NCBI GenBank assembly: GCA_964427005.1
Contig: CAYRTL010000002.1
Span: 1-64,000 of the forward strand
Length of the DNA: 64,000 nucleotides
Direction of reading: 5' to 3'
Source of the DNA: JAMXLO01 sp964427005
GTDB lineage: Bacteria; Pseudomonadota; Alphaproteobacteria; Acetobacterales; Acetobacteraceae
Below are positions 8,811-18,045 of this stretch, piece after piece (position 1 is the stretch's first letter; each line of letters starts with the position of its first letter). The notes below the pieces were generated by a model. The model was not told where the DNA came from. It saw only the letters and a program-made list of their open reading frames with translations, and ran no database searches. The translations under genes were made by a program, and so were the position numbers.

Positions 8811-10406
8811 TCAATCGAACAGGGTTGCCAGCCGTTGCTTGATGCTGTCGGCGATGTACAGCGCCAGTGCCTGGATGGTCGAAGTTGGGTTCACCCCGCC
8901 AGAGGTGACGAAAATGCTGCCATCGACGATGAACAGATTCTTCACGTCATGGCTGCGTCCCCAGGCGTTCACCACTGATCGCTCCGGATCGTTGCCCATG
9001 CGCGCGGTGCCGAGAAGGTGCCAGCCGCCATAGACCACTGGACGCACCGCGTGGATGTGTCGCGCACCGGCGGCCGTAAGGATCTCCTTGCCGCGCTCGA
9101 TCGCGAAGTCGAGGATGCGGTTGGTGTTCTCGCCGATGGTGTAGTCGATCCGAGGCGCGGGGACGCCATGGCCATCTTTCAGCTCCGGATCGAGCGTCAC
9201 GCGGTTATGCTCCTCGGGCAGGTCCTCGGTGCAGATGCCGACTTGCATGCGGTGACCGACCATACTGCGGAAGATATCGTGATGGCTCTCGCCCCAGGGC
9301 AACAGCCCGTTGGCCTCGGCCTGCACCGCCTCGGAGCCGACGCCGGCAGTGCGGACAAACTGGAAGTTGAAGCCGCGCACGAAGCCGCGCGAGCGGTCGG
9401 TCTCGTAGAACTCCTGGCTCCACAGGCAGAGCGGCGGGCCATGCCTGTCCATGAGTTCGTCGACATAGCCGATGACCTGCGCCCAGGGATGGAACATCAG
9501 GTTCTTGCCCACGAGCCCACTGGAATTCGCGAGGCCATTGGGAAAACGGCCTGACGCGGAGTTCAGCAAGAGCCGCGGTGTGCCGATGCCGTTGCAGGCG
9601 AGGATGACGACTTCCGCCGGCTGGAACTGCTCGACGCCGTCTTTGTCGTAATACACCGCGCCCGTTGCCATCCCATCGTCGTTGGTGAGGATCTCGCGCA
9701 CACGGCAATGGGTGCGTAGCTCCACACCCGCACGGATGGCATGTGGCCAATAGGTGATGTCAGTGCTCGCCTTTGCCCCCTGCGCGCAGGCCGGCGTGCA
9801 ATGCCCGAGATTGATGCAGGGCGCGCGGCCGTCATACTCGACGGTGGCGACTGCGCTGTCCGACGGCCACCAGTGCCAGCCGAGTTGGTTCATCGTCTTG
9901 CCGATCTTGGCGCCGGATTTGCCGAGAGGCAGCGGTGGCATCGGGGGCTCGTGCGCTGGATAGGCAGGATCGCCGGCGAGTCCGGAAACCCCGGTCATCC
10001 GGTCATTCTCCGCGAAGAACGGCTCCAGCGTCGCGTAATCGATCGGCCAGTCATCGGCCACGCCGTCCAGCGTGCGAACACGAAAGTCGGAAGGATGCAG
10101 GCGTGGATAATGCGCCGTGTACATCACGGTCGAGCCGCCGACGGCGTTGAAGTTCACCACCTTGATCGGCGAGTTGTCGTCATTGATCGGATAGTCACTC
10201 GGCCGCTTGCGGATGTTCGGGCTGGTGGCGTAGTCGCTGAAGACACGCGCTTCGTAATCCCGACCGTTGGTCGGATAGTCGGACTGCTTCATCCAGTCGC
10301 CTTGCTCCAGGCACAGGATGCGCATTCTCGTCTCGGCGAGGCTCCAAGCCACTGCGGCGCCGGACGCGCCGGAGCCGATGATCAGAACGTCGACTTTGTC
10401 TTTCAT
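8811..10406 (-). CDS. GMC-family FAD oxidoreductase
   Basis: FAD-dependent alcohol/sugar oxidoreductase of 531 aa. IIGSGASGAAVAW is the N-terminal dinucleotide-binding motif; GGSTVMYTAHYPRLHPSDF is the flavin-contact region. INLGHCTPACAQGAKAS is a Cys-containing loop seen in gluconate/sorbosone-type dehydrogenases. The C-terminal GWHLLGTARMG...VDGSIFVTSGGVNPTSTI carries the catalytic His/Asn region. No signal peptide is seen, so it is cytoplasmic or exported with a partner. GGGGGA precedes ATG 10406, and the small partner gene follows. A true assembly gap lies 23 bases upstream. Confidence 0.88.
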   Translation of the reverse strand: MKDKVDVLIIGSGASGAAVAWSLAETRMRILCLEQGDWMKQSDYPTNGRDYEARVFSDYATSPNIRKRPSDYPINDDNSPIKVVNFNAVGGSTVMYTAHYPRLHPSDFRVRTLDGVADDWPIDYATLEPFFAENDRMTGVSGLAGDPAYPAHEPPMPPLPLGKSGAKIGKTMNQLGWHWWPSDSAVATVEYDGRAPCINLGHCTPACAQGAKASTDITYWPHAIRAGVELRTHCRVREILTNDDGMATGAVYYDKDGVEQFQPAEVVILACNGIGTPRLLLNSASGRFPNGLANSSGLVGKNLMFHPWAQVIGYVDELMDRHGPPLCLWSQEFYETDRSRGFVRGFNFQFVRTAGVGSEAVQAEANGLLPWGESHHDIFRSMVGHRMQVGICTEDLPEEHNRVTLDPELKDGHGVPAPRIDYTIGENTNRILDFAIERGKEILTAAGARHIHAVRPVVYGGWHLLGTARMGNDPERSVVNAWGRSHDVKNLFIVDGSIFVTSGGVNPTSTIQALALYIADSIKQRLATLFD

Positions 10407-10429
10407 ACATCCCCCACGATGTACACCTC

Positions 10430-10529
10430 NNNNNNNNNNNNNNNNNNNNNNNNNNNNNNNNNNNNNNNNNNNNNNNNNNNNNNNNNNNNNNNNNNNNNNN
10501 NNNNNNNNNNNNNNNNNNNNNNNNNNNNN
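10430..10529. other. Scaffold gap (100 N)
   Basis: Exactly 100 unknown bases. The flanking sequences share no terminal overlap, unlike the second gap, so real sequence is probably missing. It hides the end of the D-2-hydroxyacid dehydrogenase gene and its spacer to the GMC gene. Confidence 0.99.
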
Positions 10530-11497
10530 CAGTTCTCCAGCCGCCCGTCACGCAGATAACGTGCCGCCGTACGCGAGGCGAAGGCGCGATTATCGCGCAT
10601 GCTCTCCGGCGTGTAGAAGGCCGAGTGCGGCGTCAGCACTAGACGGTGGCGGATCCAGTCCTCATTGCGCTGCCAGGCAGCGATAAGGCGTCTCTGTGAG
10701 TTGGCCGGCTCCTCCGGCAGCACATCAAGTCCAGCCGCCAGCACCGTGCCGTCCTTCATCGCGTCGTGCAGCGCGTCGATATCGACGATGGGGCCGCGTG
10801 CCGTGTTGATCAGGATCATCCCACGCTTCGCCGCGGCGAACGCATCGGCGCCGATCAGATTGCGCGTCTCCGCCGTGAGCGGCGCGTGGATGCTGACGAA
10901 GTCGCACTGGCCCATCAGTTCGGCCAGCGTGTCGGCGCGCCGGACGCCGATTGCGAACTGATAGCCGTTCGGCTGGTACGGGTCATAGAACACCACATCC
11001 ATGTCGAAAGCCTTGGCGCGGCGGGCCGCCGCCGTGCCGATGCGACCCATCCCGACGACGCCGAAGGTGCACACTGAAAGCCGACGGCCGAACGGATTAT
11101 GCGCCGGACGCCAGTTGGCCCGGAGATCGGCGTGCAACTCCTGATCGTGATACGCGATGCTCTTGGCCAGCGTCATCATCAGGGCGATCGCGTGATCGGC
11201 CACCTCGCGCGTGCCGTAGTCGGGCGTGTTGCAGACCGGGATGCCGAGCTTGCCGAAGCGCTCGATATCAACATCGTCATAGCCGACACCGTACTTCACG
11301 AAGATACGGCACTTGCGCAGCTTGTCGATGTATTGCGGCGGGCAGGAGCCGACGATGGCGTCGGCATTGGCCCATTGTGCGTCCGTCACCTCGGCGGCGT
11401 TGGCGCAGAAATCGGTCTCGAACCCCGGCCCCACCGCCTCGCGAGCAATCTGATGGAATTCGGCCGGAAGATTTGGCCAAAGAATGCGCATCGCCAT
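10530..11497 (-). CDS. D-2-hydroxyacid dehydrogenase (3' end lost in gap)
   Basis: NAD-dependent dehydrogenase that reduces 2-keto acids or oxidises D-2-hydroxyacids. VVGMGRIGTAAARRAKAFDMDV is the Rossmann motif; NTARGPIVD carries the catalytic Arg region and LVLTPHSAFYTPES the catalytic His. About 322 residues are visible, ending ...RDGRLEN, close to the usual C-terminus, so only a few codons should lie in the gap. GAGGG precedes ATG 11497. It probably forms one operon with the GMC oxidoreductase downstream. It is divergent, with an 81-base spacer, from a second family member. Confidence 0.85.
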
Positions 11498-11578
11498 CTC
11501 GTTTCCCTCGTCGCTTGATGTTGTGGCGCATAGTGCCACCATGCGGCCCGCATACCAATCGAGGGCGGGATCGATCTC

Positions 11579-12622
11579 ATGCGCACGGTCAATGTGCTTG
11601 CCATCCAGCGGATCAGTGCCGCTGACCATGCCCGGATCGCGGCGGTTGATCCGGCGATCCGCCTGACGGACGCCGGTGGCTGGTTCGATGGCGAAATCCG
11701 CGAGACCTGGTCTGCCTATGCCGCCTCCCGCTACCTCCCTCCTGGCTCCATTGGCTCTGGTACGCGCGCCGAACGCGATGGGTTACTGGCAGAGGCGGAG
11801 GTGATCCTTGGCGGCTGGCCTTTCCCGCTTGATCTGCGCGCGCGATCGCCGAGGCTGAAGTGGTTCCATCAGCGGCCAGCGGGCGCGTCCAATCTCCGCC
11901 TCGGCGATCTGTGGGGCAGCGATGTCACGGTGACCACCTCGCGTGGTGCCGGCAGCGTCCTGGCGATGGCGGAGTTTGCCATCGCTGGTATGCTGCATTT
12001 CGCCAAGGGCCTGGATCGCGCCACCGCCGATCGATCCTTCAACCATCGCTCATATCGTCCGCTGCTGATTGAAGGCAAGACGCTCTGCGTTATCGGCGCT
12101 GGCGGCATCGGCCGTGAGGTTGGCCGCCTGGGTGCTGCACTGGGCATGCAGGTGATTGGTACGCGGCGAACGCCCAACGGTGCATTGCCACCGGGCTTCT
12201 CGGCAATCGGCGGCAGCGAAGACCTGGACCGATTTCTGCCCGAAAGCGACTTCGTTGCAGTGTGCTGCCAGTGGACTGACGAAACTACCAACCTGATCAA
12301 CGCGAGACGCCTGGCGCTGATGAAGCCGAGTGCTGTACTGGTCAACGTCGCGCGTGGCGAAATTGTCGATGAGGCGGCTCTGATCGAGGCATTGCGCGGG
12401 GGGCATCTGCGTGGCGTGGTGCTGGATGTCTATGTCGGTGAATTCGAACATCTCCCGCCTGAGGCGCTCTGGCATCATCCTCGCGTGCTGATCACACCGC
12501 ACACGTCTGGGCATAGCGATGAGAATCGGCATGGCGCGATCGAGATCTTCTGCGAGAATCTGCGAGCCTATCTCGATGAGAAGCCACTGAGGAATGTGAT
12601 CGATTGGGAACGCGGCTATTGA
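11579..12622 (+). CDS. D-2-hydroxyacid dehydrogenase-family protein
   Basis: A 347-aa NAD-binding oxidoreductase. CVIGAGGIGREVGRLGAALGM is the Rossmann motif, VNVARGEIVDE carries the catalytic Arg, and LITPHTSGHSDEN the His. The catalytic Glu region (DVYVGEFEHLPPE) departs from the common DVFxxEP form. The N-terminal substrate domain (about 1-125) is only distantly like that of the neighbouring divergent dehydrogenase, so the two are not a recent duplication. Substrate unknown. Confidence 0.83.
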   Translation: MRTVNVLAIQRISAADHARIAAVDPAIRLTDAGGWFDGEIRETWSAYAASRYLPPGSIGSGTRAERDGLLAEAEVILGGWPFPLDLRARSPRLKWFHQRPAGASNLRLGDLWGSDVTVTTSRGAGSVLAMAEFAIAGMLHFAKGLDRATADRSFNHRSYRPLLIEGKTLCVIGAGGIGREVGRLGAALGMQVIGTRRTPNGALPPGFSAIGGSEDLDRFLPESDFVAVCCQWTDETTNLINARRLALMKPSAVLVNVARGEIVDEAALIEALRGGHLRGVVLDVYVGEFEHLPPEALWHHPRVLITPHTSGHSDENRHGAIEIFCENLRAYLDEKPLRNVIDWERGY

Positions 12623-12635
12623 GACTGCTCTACAC

Positions 12636-13103
12636 CTACAGGTCAGGCTTGAACACCATAAGATAGAAGATCGCGATGACCGCTATGAACGCTGGCCATC
12701 CGAGAACGAGCCACCATCGCGCGCAGGTGAAATACAGCGGCGGCAATCTTCCGTCACTGCGCAGCGCGGCATAGGCGAGCTGGTGCATTCGGATCTGCAG
12801 CCACACGACCGGCAGCCAGCACGCGCCCGTCAGCACGTAAAGCGCAAGCGCGAGCAGTAGCCATCCGCTGGTCAGGGGAAGGCCGGCCTCCAAAGCGAGC
12901 CAGGCGCCGGTCACGGGTTGCACGACAACGGCCGGTGCAGTGAACAACCAATCGGCGAGCACGACGTTGCGGCTCACCACCACGATGGTCCGCAAATCGC
13001 CGCTGCGATGGGCCATCCAGCTATGAAAAGCGGTGCCAAGACCGGTGCCGAACAGCAAGGTCGAGCTGAGTATGTGCATCCAGAGCAGCCACTGATACAG
13101 CAC
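12636..13103 (-). CDS. DUF2269-family membrane protein
   Basis: A 155-aa integral membrane protein with about four hydrophobic segments (near residues 8-28, 45-70, 80-105 and 130-152). The N-terminus LYQWLLWMHILSSTLLFGTGLG has the His typical of DUF2269. GTG 13103 lies three bases after the stop of the SDR-DoxX gene, so translation is likely coupled. DUF2269 genes are often found next to such SDR-DoxX fusions. Biochemical role unknown. Confidence 0.8.
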   Translation of the reverse strand: MLYQWLLWMHILSSTLLFGTGLGTAFHSWMAHRSGDLRTIVVVSRNVVLADWLFTAPAVVVQPVTGAWLALEAGLPLTSGWLLLALALYVLTGACWLPVVWLQIRMHQLAYAALRSDGRLPPLYFTCARWWLVLGWPAFIAVIAIFYLMVFKPDL

Positions 13104-13106
13104 GGG

Positions 13107-14533
13107 TCAGTCCTCGATCGCCAGCAGCGCCCATGTCGCTGCGAACACCGCGATGTTCTTCAACAGTGCGCCGAACGGGTCGGCCCAGANNNNNNNNNNN
13201 NNNNNNNNNNNNNNNNNNNNNNNNNNNNNNNNNNNNNNNNNNNNNNNNNNNNNNNNNNNNNNNNNNNNNNNNNNNNNNNNNNNNNNNNNGTCGCTGCGAA
13301 CACCGCGATGTTCTTCAACAGTGCGCCGAACGGGTCGGCCCAGAGTTCAGGCGCGATGATGGTCGCCAGCAGAGTGTAAATCGCCATGACGAGAAGCTGC
13401 GCCTGTAAAGCCGCACGTCTGTACCGCCTCGCGAGCAGAGCCAGTCCAAGCATGACATCCAGTGCAGCGCCACTCCACGTGATCCCGACCGCCACGCCGG
13501 GGTCTGCGACGCGCGACAATAGGGCTGCGGCCTCGTCTCGGGCCAAAGCGAAGGACGCGAGGCCGGAGCCAATCCAAACGGCGATCAATGCGGCGCGCAG
13601 GAAAAGGCGTGCAGGCAGCAACCGCGCCAGCCAGCGGTCCGCCCGGGCGGCAGGTTCCAAGGCCAGTGCGTCCCGGAGCCGGCCTGGGCTCCATCCCAAT
13701 ACGTCCTGCAACGGCGTGACATCCGCGGTATTGCCGCGCGCCAACATGGTGAGGGTCTCTGTGCTGAGCTGACCGGCAGGCAGAAGATCGCCAATGCGGG
13801 CTGCCGCTGTGATCAATGGTTTGGGGATTGGGACGAATGGGCGCGTCGGGAGACCAAGCCACGCACGCAGCGTAGCGGTCAGCTCGTCGGTGGTCATGGG
13901 TTCGGGTCCCAGCGCATTAAGCACAGGGGGGAGCGAAGGCCGCTCAATCAGTTCCGAGGCAATGCGAGCGACATCGCGAATATGAAGCGGCTGCACGCAC
14001 CAGGTGCCGTCGCCGAGCCGGATGGGCCATGGCGTAGCGGCCAGCGCGCTGAACAGCGCTGTGCTGGCGCCACCACGCCCGATGACAAGGGACGGACGCA
14101 ACACGCACCAGCCTCGCCGGCTTTCTTGCGTTGCGAGGCGGATCAGATGCTTATCGGCTGCGTTCTTTGTCGTGAGAAAGCGTGAGTCGTTCTGTTGTCC
14201 GGCACCCAGTGCCGAAATCTGCACCAACTGTGCAATGCCGGCGCGAGCGCAGGCATCGAACAAAGCGACCGGCCCACGATGATGCACCAGCTCAACGTCG
14301 CCGCGCAGTGTGCCAGCCGCGTTGATCACGCCATCGACACTATGCAGACGCTGCTGCCACGTCTCGGTGTCATCGTGCGCGATATCGGCCTGCACAGTGT
14401 CGCATTCCGGAAATCGCTGCCGCAGGCTGTCCGTGGCGCGGCCCGCGCAGAGAACCGTATGCCCGCGCGACAGCAGCACGGGGACGATGTGCCTGCCGAT
14501 AAAACCACCTGCACCTATGATCAGTATCCGCAT
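13107..14533 (-). CDS. SDR NAD(P)-binding protein fused to a DoxX-like membrane domain, interrupted by an artificial gap
   Basis: The N-terminus LIIGAGGFIGRHI starts an atypical/extended SDR domain (about 1-290). The C-terminal part has several hydrophobic segments (from about 305) of the DoxX-like type. The frame runs into a 100-N gap at 13190-13289. The 55 bases on both sides of the gap are identical; collapsing them gives a continuous frame that ends AVFAATWALLAIED and stops at 13107, three bases before the DUF2269 start. The true protein is therefore probably about 423 aa. The gene follows an mfd-like remnant by three bases. Confidence 0.82.
13135..13189. repeat. Left copy of 55-bp duplicated gap flank
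   Basis: Identical over 55 bases to 13290-13344. Both copies abut the N run exactly, the pattern left when two contigs that overlap by one assembly k-mer are scaffolded without merging. This is an assembly artefact, not a biological repeat. Confidence 0.9.
13190..13289. other. Scaffold gap (100 N), probably artificial
   Basis: A run of 100 N flanked by identical 55-base ends. Removing the gap and one flank restores the SDR-DoxX reading frame, so no sequence seems to be missing. Confidence 0.95.
13290..13344. repeat. Right copy of 55-bp duplicated gap flank
   Basis: Second copy of the contig-end overlap (see 13135-13189). Begins GTCGCTGCGAAC and ends CGGCCCAGA, directly after the N run. Confidence 0.9.
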
Positions 14534-14536
14534 CCG

Positions 14537-16825
14537 CTAGCGAGCGGTTGCGTCGTGTGACAACACCGCCAGCACCTGTTTCAGGCCTGCTTCTGGCTTC
14601 CCGCCCTTGAGGGGCACAATGACGCGTTCGCCGTTAACGTGCGCATCCGGAAATCGAGACAGTAAATCCTCGATACTGCCGCGGGATGCGAGCGCGATCG
14701 CTTGCGGGCCGGCATGCAAAGCAGCAATGCCATGTTGGCGACTCAACAGGCGCAGCTTCGCGATATCGAGCAGCGTCGCCAGCGGTCGCGGCAGCGCCCC
14801 GAACCGGTCATCCAACTCGGACGCCAGCTCGTCCAATATATCGACTGACTCCGCGCGGGCCAGGCGACGGTAGATTTCCAATCGCACGTCCGGCTCCGGG
14901 ACGAAGTGTTCAGGTACGAAGGCATCGGCGCTTGCCACAATGGCCGGGCTCCACTCGTCGGTGACACCTTCACCGCGTGCGCGCGCTACGGCACGGGTGA
15001 ATATGTACCGGTAGAGCTCAGTGCCGATAAGCCGCAGATGACCCGCCTGCTCCTCGCCCAGCAGATCGCCCGCGCCACGCTGTTCCAGATCCGCCAAGCT
15101 GAGATCGAATCCAGCCCCGAGCTGATTCAACGAACCGATTGTGGTCAGGCGCTTTTGGGCCGCAGCTGAAGGCGGATGCGCCGGGTCGGTCAGAAGGTAC
15201 GCGCTGGCTCGCTCGCGGCCGCGCCCGATGCGGCCACGCAGTTGATGCAGTTGCGCCAACCCAAACCGATCGGCTCGCCAGATCAGCATCGTGTTCGCGC
15301 TAGGGATGTCGAGTCCGGCCTCGACGATGCTGGTGGTCAACAGCACGTCGGCTTCGCCGCCGGCGAAATCAAGCACGATCCGATCCACCGCTTCGCCGCG
15401 CATGCGGCCGTGCGCTACGGCGATCGAAAGCTCCGGCACGATTTCCTGCAGACGCTGCTGCATAGGGGCGAGGTCCTCGATGCGAGGACACACTACGAAG
15501 CTTTGACCACCCCGGCGCGCTTCGCGCATCAGCGCGGTGCAGGCCACCACGGGGTCGAACGGTACCACGACGCTCCGCACTGGCAGGCGCGCTGCTGGCG
15601 GTTGAGCGAGGACGCTGACGCCTACAATCCCGATCAGCGCGGCTTGGAGCGTACGCGGCAAAGGCGTCGCAGTCATGATCAGCACGTGCGTGCTGGCGCG
15701 CTTCTCGCGCAGCGCCCGCTTCTGCGCTTCGCCAAAGCGCTGCTCCTCATCGATGACCACCAGCCGAGATTGCGGAACTGCGCAGCAATCACCGCATGCG
15801 TGCCGATGACGATGTCGATTTCGCCCTGAGCGAGGCGACGCAGCACGGAGCGGCTTTCTGGCGACCGTGAGGAGCGCAACAGCAGCGCGACGGGCGGCCA
15901 TCGCGATACTCAGCGCCGGTTCGCCTGCACGTTCCAAGGCGAAACCAGTCACCCGCCGGCCGCTAAGAGCGGATGCGATTTCGGCCTGACCCAGATAGAG
16001 CGTGTCGGGTGGTCGTGGCGGCCGTGTGCCTTCGCGCAGCGAGGCCAGCGCGACATTGTAGCCGTCGCGTATCAATCCCAGCCAATCCTCGATGCGCTGG
16101 TCCGCTCCTTCCATCGTCCCGAAGGACGCGTAAGGAAGCAGGTCGAATATGGTGGACAAGGGCCCATCCGGCAGAAGGCGTTCGGCCACTCGTCCGGTGC
16201 GGCCCATGTCTTCGCCGGGAATGGTGAACCGCTCGCTCGCTGGCAGCAGCAGCGCCTGCTCGAGGTCGGCAACGCTCAACTGATCATCTGGAGCGAAGCG
16301 TCGGATGCTTCTGATCGTGTTATCAGCAATTTCCAGCCGGATTGGTGCGGTCGCGCCTGCGGGAAAGATGTCGGCCGTGGACGCGTGGAGCGCGGCCTCG
16401 CCTGGCTCGCCAACGCGCTCCACCAATTCGTAGCCGAAGGCCTCCAGAGTGGTTTCCAGCCAGGCGAGATCGAGCGTTTGGCCTTCGGCTAAGCGGACCG
16501 AACGTTCAAGCAGACGGCTGATCGATGGGATGCGCTGCAGCAGCGATTCCGGGGTAGTGAGGATGAACGCGGCTTCGTCTGGATGTTCAGCCAGCCAGGC
16601 GAGCGTGGTCACCCGCTCGCCTGTTACTGCCCGCGAAGGTCGGGCGCGGTCATATGGCGACGCATCCCAGGCAGGAAGCACGAGCGTTGGCCGATCGGCG
16701 AGAAAAGCTGGCATCGCCGCCGCCAGGTTGCGGAGCATCGCCTCGTCAATGGCTACGAAGACCGCTCGCCGCGTGCTCTGGGCCCAATGCGCAGCGGCAA
16801 GTGGCAGGCAGCCCTCGTGCGGCAC
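14537..16825 (-). pseudogene. Internally deleted, frame-scrambled mfd-like (transcription-repair coupling factor) paralogue
   Basis: Mfd removes stalled RNA polymerase and recruits UvrA. This frame begins with the UvrB-like module (LPAWDASPYDRARPSR) and ends with the second helicase lobe and TRCF domain (VVIDEEQRFG, TATPLPRTLQ, TTSIVEAGLDIPSANT, LRGRIGRGRERA). The middle is missing: no RNA-polymerase-interacting domain and no Walker A, a loss of about 350 residues near 15900. A segment at about 15765-15895 still encodes Mfd-like sequence (GEIDIVIGTHAV) but in another frame; one lost base near 15766 (LGLVVIDEE) restores the main frame. The result is 762 open codons instead of about 1,150. The start is also weak (GTG; no in-frame ATG before a stop). 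It should not be a working translocase. Confidence 0.75.
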
Positions 16826-16872
16826 AGACTCTCGTGTCTGCGGTACCGCGTCAATCTGTTAAGCTGGGCTGG

Positions 16873-17100
16873 CTACGATCGCTTCTGCGTATGGGTGTGG
16901 TGCAGATCGCGCTCGCCACCGCCGCCCGAGATCCGGCTTTTGTCGTCATTGGTCGGCGCGCCGGGCATCGGCACTGTCCTGCTTCCACCCCGCTTGTGTC
17001 CGGTGAACTGTTTGTTCTTGCCGGGGTGCTCACGATCCTGGTGGCTGCTGCCAGGCCCGCCGAACCGGCCGACATTCGGATTCTCAGATCCTTTCACCAT
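16873..17100 (-). CDS. Small hydrophilic protein (third of three)
   Basis: A 75-aa, very hydrophilic, Gly/Ser/His-rich protein starting MVKGSENPNVGRFGGPG. It has no membrane segment and no recognised domain. ATG 17100 lies two bases after the stop of the preceding 61-codon gene, and an AGGATC sequence provides a ribosome site. Composition resembles hydrophilins or KGG-type stress proteins. Function unknown. Confidence 0.55.
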   Translation of the reverse strand: MVKGSENPNVGRFGGPGSSHQDREHPGKNKQFTGHKRGGSRTVPMPGAPTNDDKSRISGGGGERDLHHTHTQKRS

Positions 17101-17102
17101 GT

Positions 17103-17288
17103 TCAACGATCCTGCTGATAGCCTTCGTTCCTTGTGTTCTGCTCGATGTTTGCCCGGCGGGCCTGTTCGTCGAGATGTTTGTTGAGCTTGCTCGGCCGCA
17201 CATTCGTGGTTTGGGCATTCTCGGCTTCGGTGCCGGTTTCATGCGGGTTTCTCTGTTCGGGTGGGACAGGAGGGGGATGAGCCGACAT
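17103..17288 (-). CDS. Small hydrophilic protein ending GYQQDR (second of three)
   Basis: A 61-aa protein starting MSAHPPPVPPEQRNP and ending NTRNEGYQQDR. The Pro-rich start and the terminal GYQQDR motif match a small, poorly characterised hydrophilic family in alphaproteobacteria (family recalled, not searched). No cysteine or membrane segment. It sits in tandem between two other small hydrophilic genes, so a joint role is likely. Confidence 0.65.
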   Translation of the reverse strand: MSAHPPPVPPEQRNPHETGTEAENAQTTNVRPSKLNKHLDEQARRANIEQNTRNEGYQQDR

Positions 17289-17364
17289 TGCGTGCGTCCT
17301 TCCGCTCGGGAAAACCCCTGAACACCGGGGTCATGAAGTCGTTCCCGGGCATCGATCCCGCGTT

Positions 17365-17556
17365 TCACTTCGCGCGCGGATCGCTTTTCTTATCGATCCG
17401 AGCGACTGTGGTCTCCAGCTTCTGCCGATCTGATGATGGCCAGGCCGCCGGCTCGTCTTCGTCGGCGGTATCGACACCGGCCAAGCCATGCGGATCCTTG
17501 CGCCGCGCTTCTTCGTCGCGTTTCAGTCTGTCCTTCCGATTCTCTCGCGCCGGCAT
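17365..17556 (-). CDS. Small charged hydrophilic protein (first of three)
   Basis: A 63-aa protein rich in Lys, Arg, Asp and Glu (MPARENRKDRLKRDEEARRKD at the N-terminus) with no hydrophobic core. AGGAGG precedes ATG 17556 at good spacing, strong support for a real gene. It heads a three-gene minus-strand array of small hydrophilic proteins. Function unknown; disorder is likely. Confidence 0.6.
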   Translation of the reverse strand: MPARENRKDRLKRDEEARRKDPHGLAGVDTADEDEPAAWPSSDRQKLETTVARIDKKSDPRAK

Positions 17557-17677
17557 AGCCCCTCCTCTTTATCCACTTGGCCGGGCTGCGCTTGACGCTT
17601 GGCATGCGCGCCCACAGGGACACTGGGGCAAACGATCGGCGGGTGAGGCAGTTGCTTCTACCCTGAGTCGTGCCGCC

Positions 17678-17962
17678 TCATTGCTCCCCTTTCGGCGCCG
17701 TGTCGTCAGGTTGCTGCAGGCCCAGCGAGCTCAGATCGACCGCGGTGATCGTGATACGCGGCCGCACCACCTTGGGGCATTGCTTCCATAGATCGGGAGT
17801 GCCGCAATTGTCGGCTGCCGAATATCGCGTGGGGCTGCCTTCTGGCGGGTGCGCACCCAGGCCGAGGTAGCGGGACTGGTCCAGCGAAGCGGGGCCGAAG
17901 ATTTCGGGAGTGGGGGGTAAGGTGCAGCCAGCGAGCAGCAACAAAGGAACAAGGCTGCGCAT
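17678..17962 (-). CDS. Small lipoprotein of unknown function
   Basis: A 94-aa protein with a short signal and the lipobox LLLLAGC, so Cys13 is the predicted lipidated residue. The mature part is Pro-rich, contains a Cys pair (NCGTPDLWKQCP) that could form a disulfide, and has no recognised domain. Likely an outer- or inner-membrane-anchored periplasmic protein. Confidence 0.7.
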   Translation of the reverse strand: MRSLVPLLLLAGCTLPPTPEIFGPASLDQSRYLGLGAHPPEGSPTRYSAADNCGTPDLWKQCPKVVRPRITITAVDLSSLGLQQPDDTAPKGEQ

Positions 17963-18045
17963 TCCTCCTCCTCTGGCGGTTCTGGACCGGATTACCGGAA
18001 ATTAATCGCTTTCAGCAACCACCTCTCGCAAATGTTTACTCGGCG

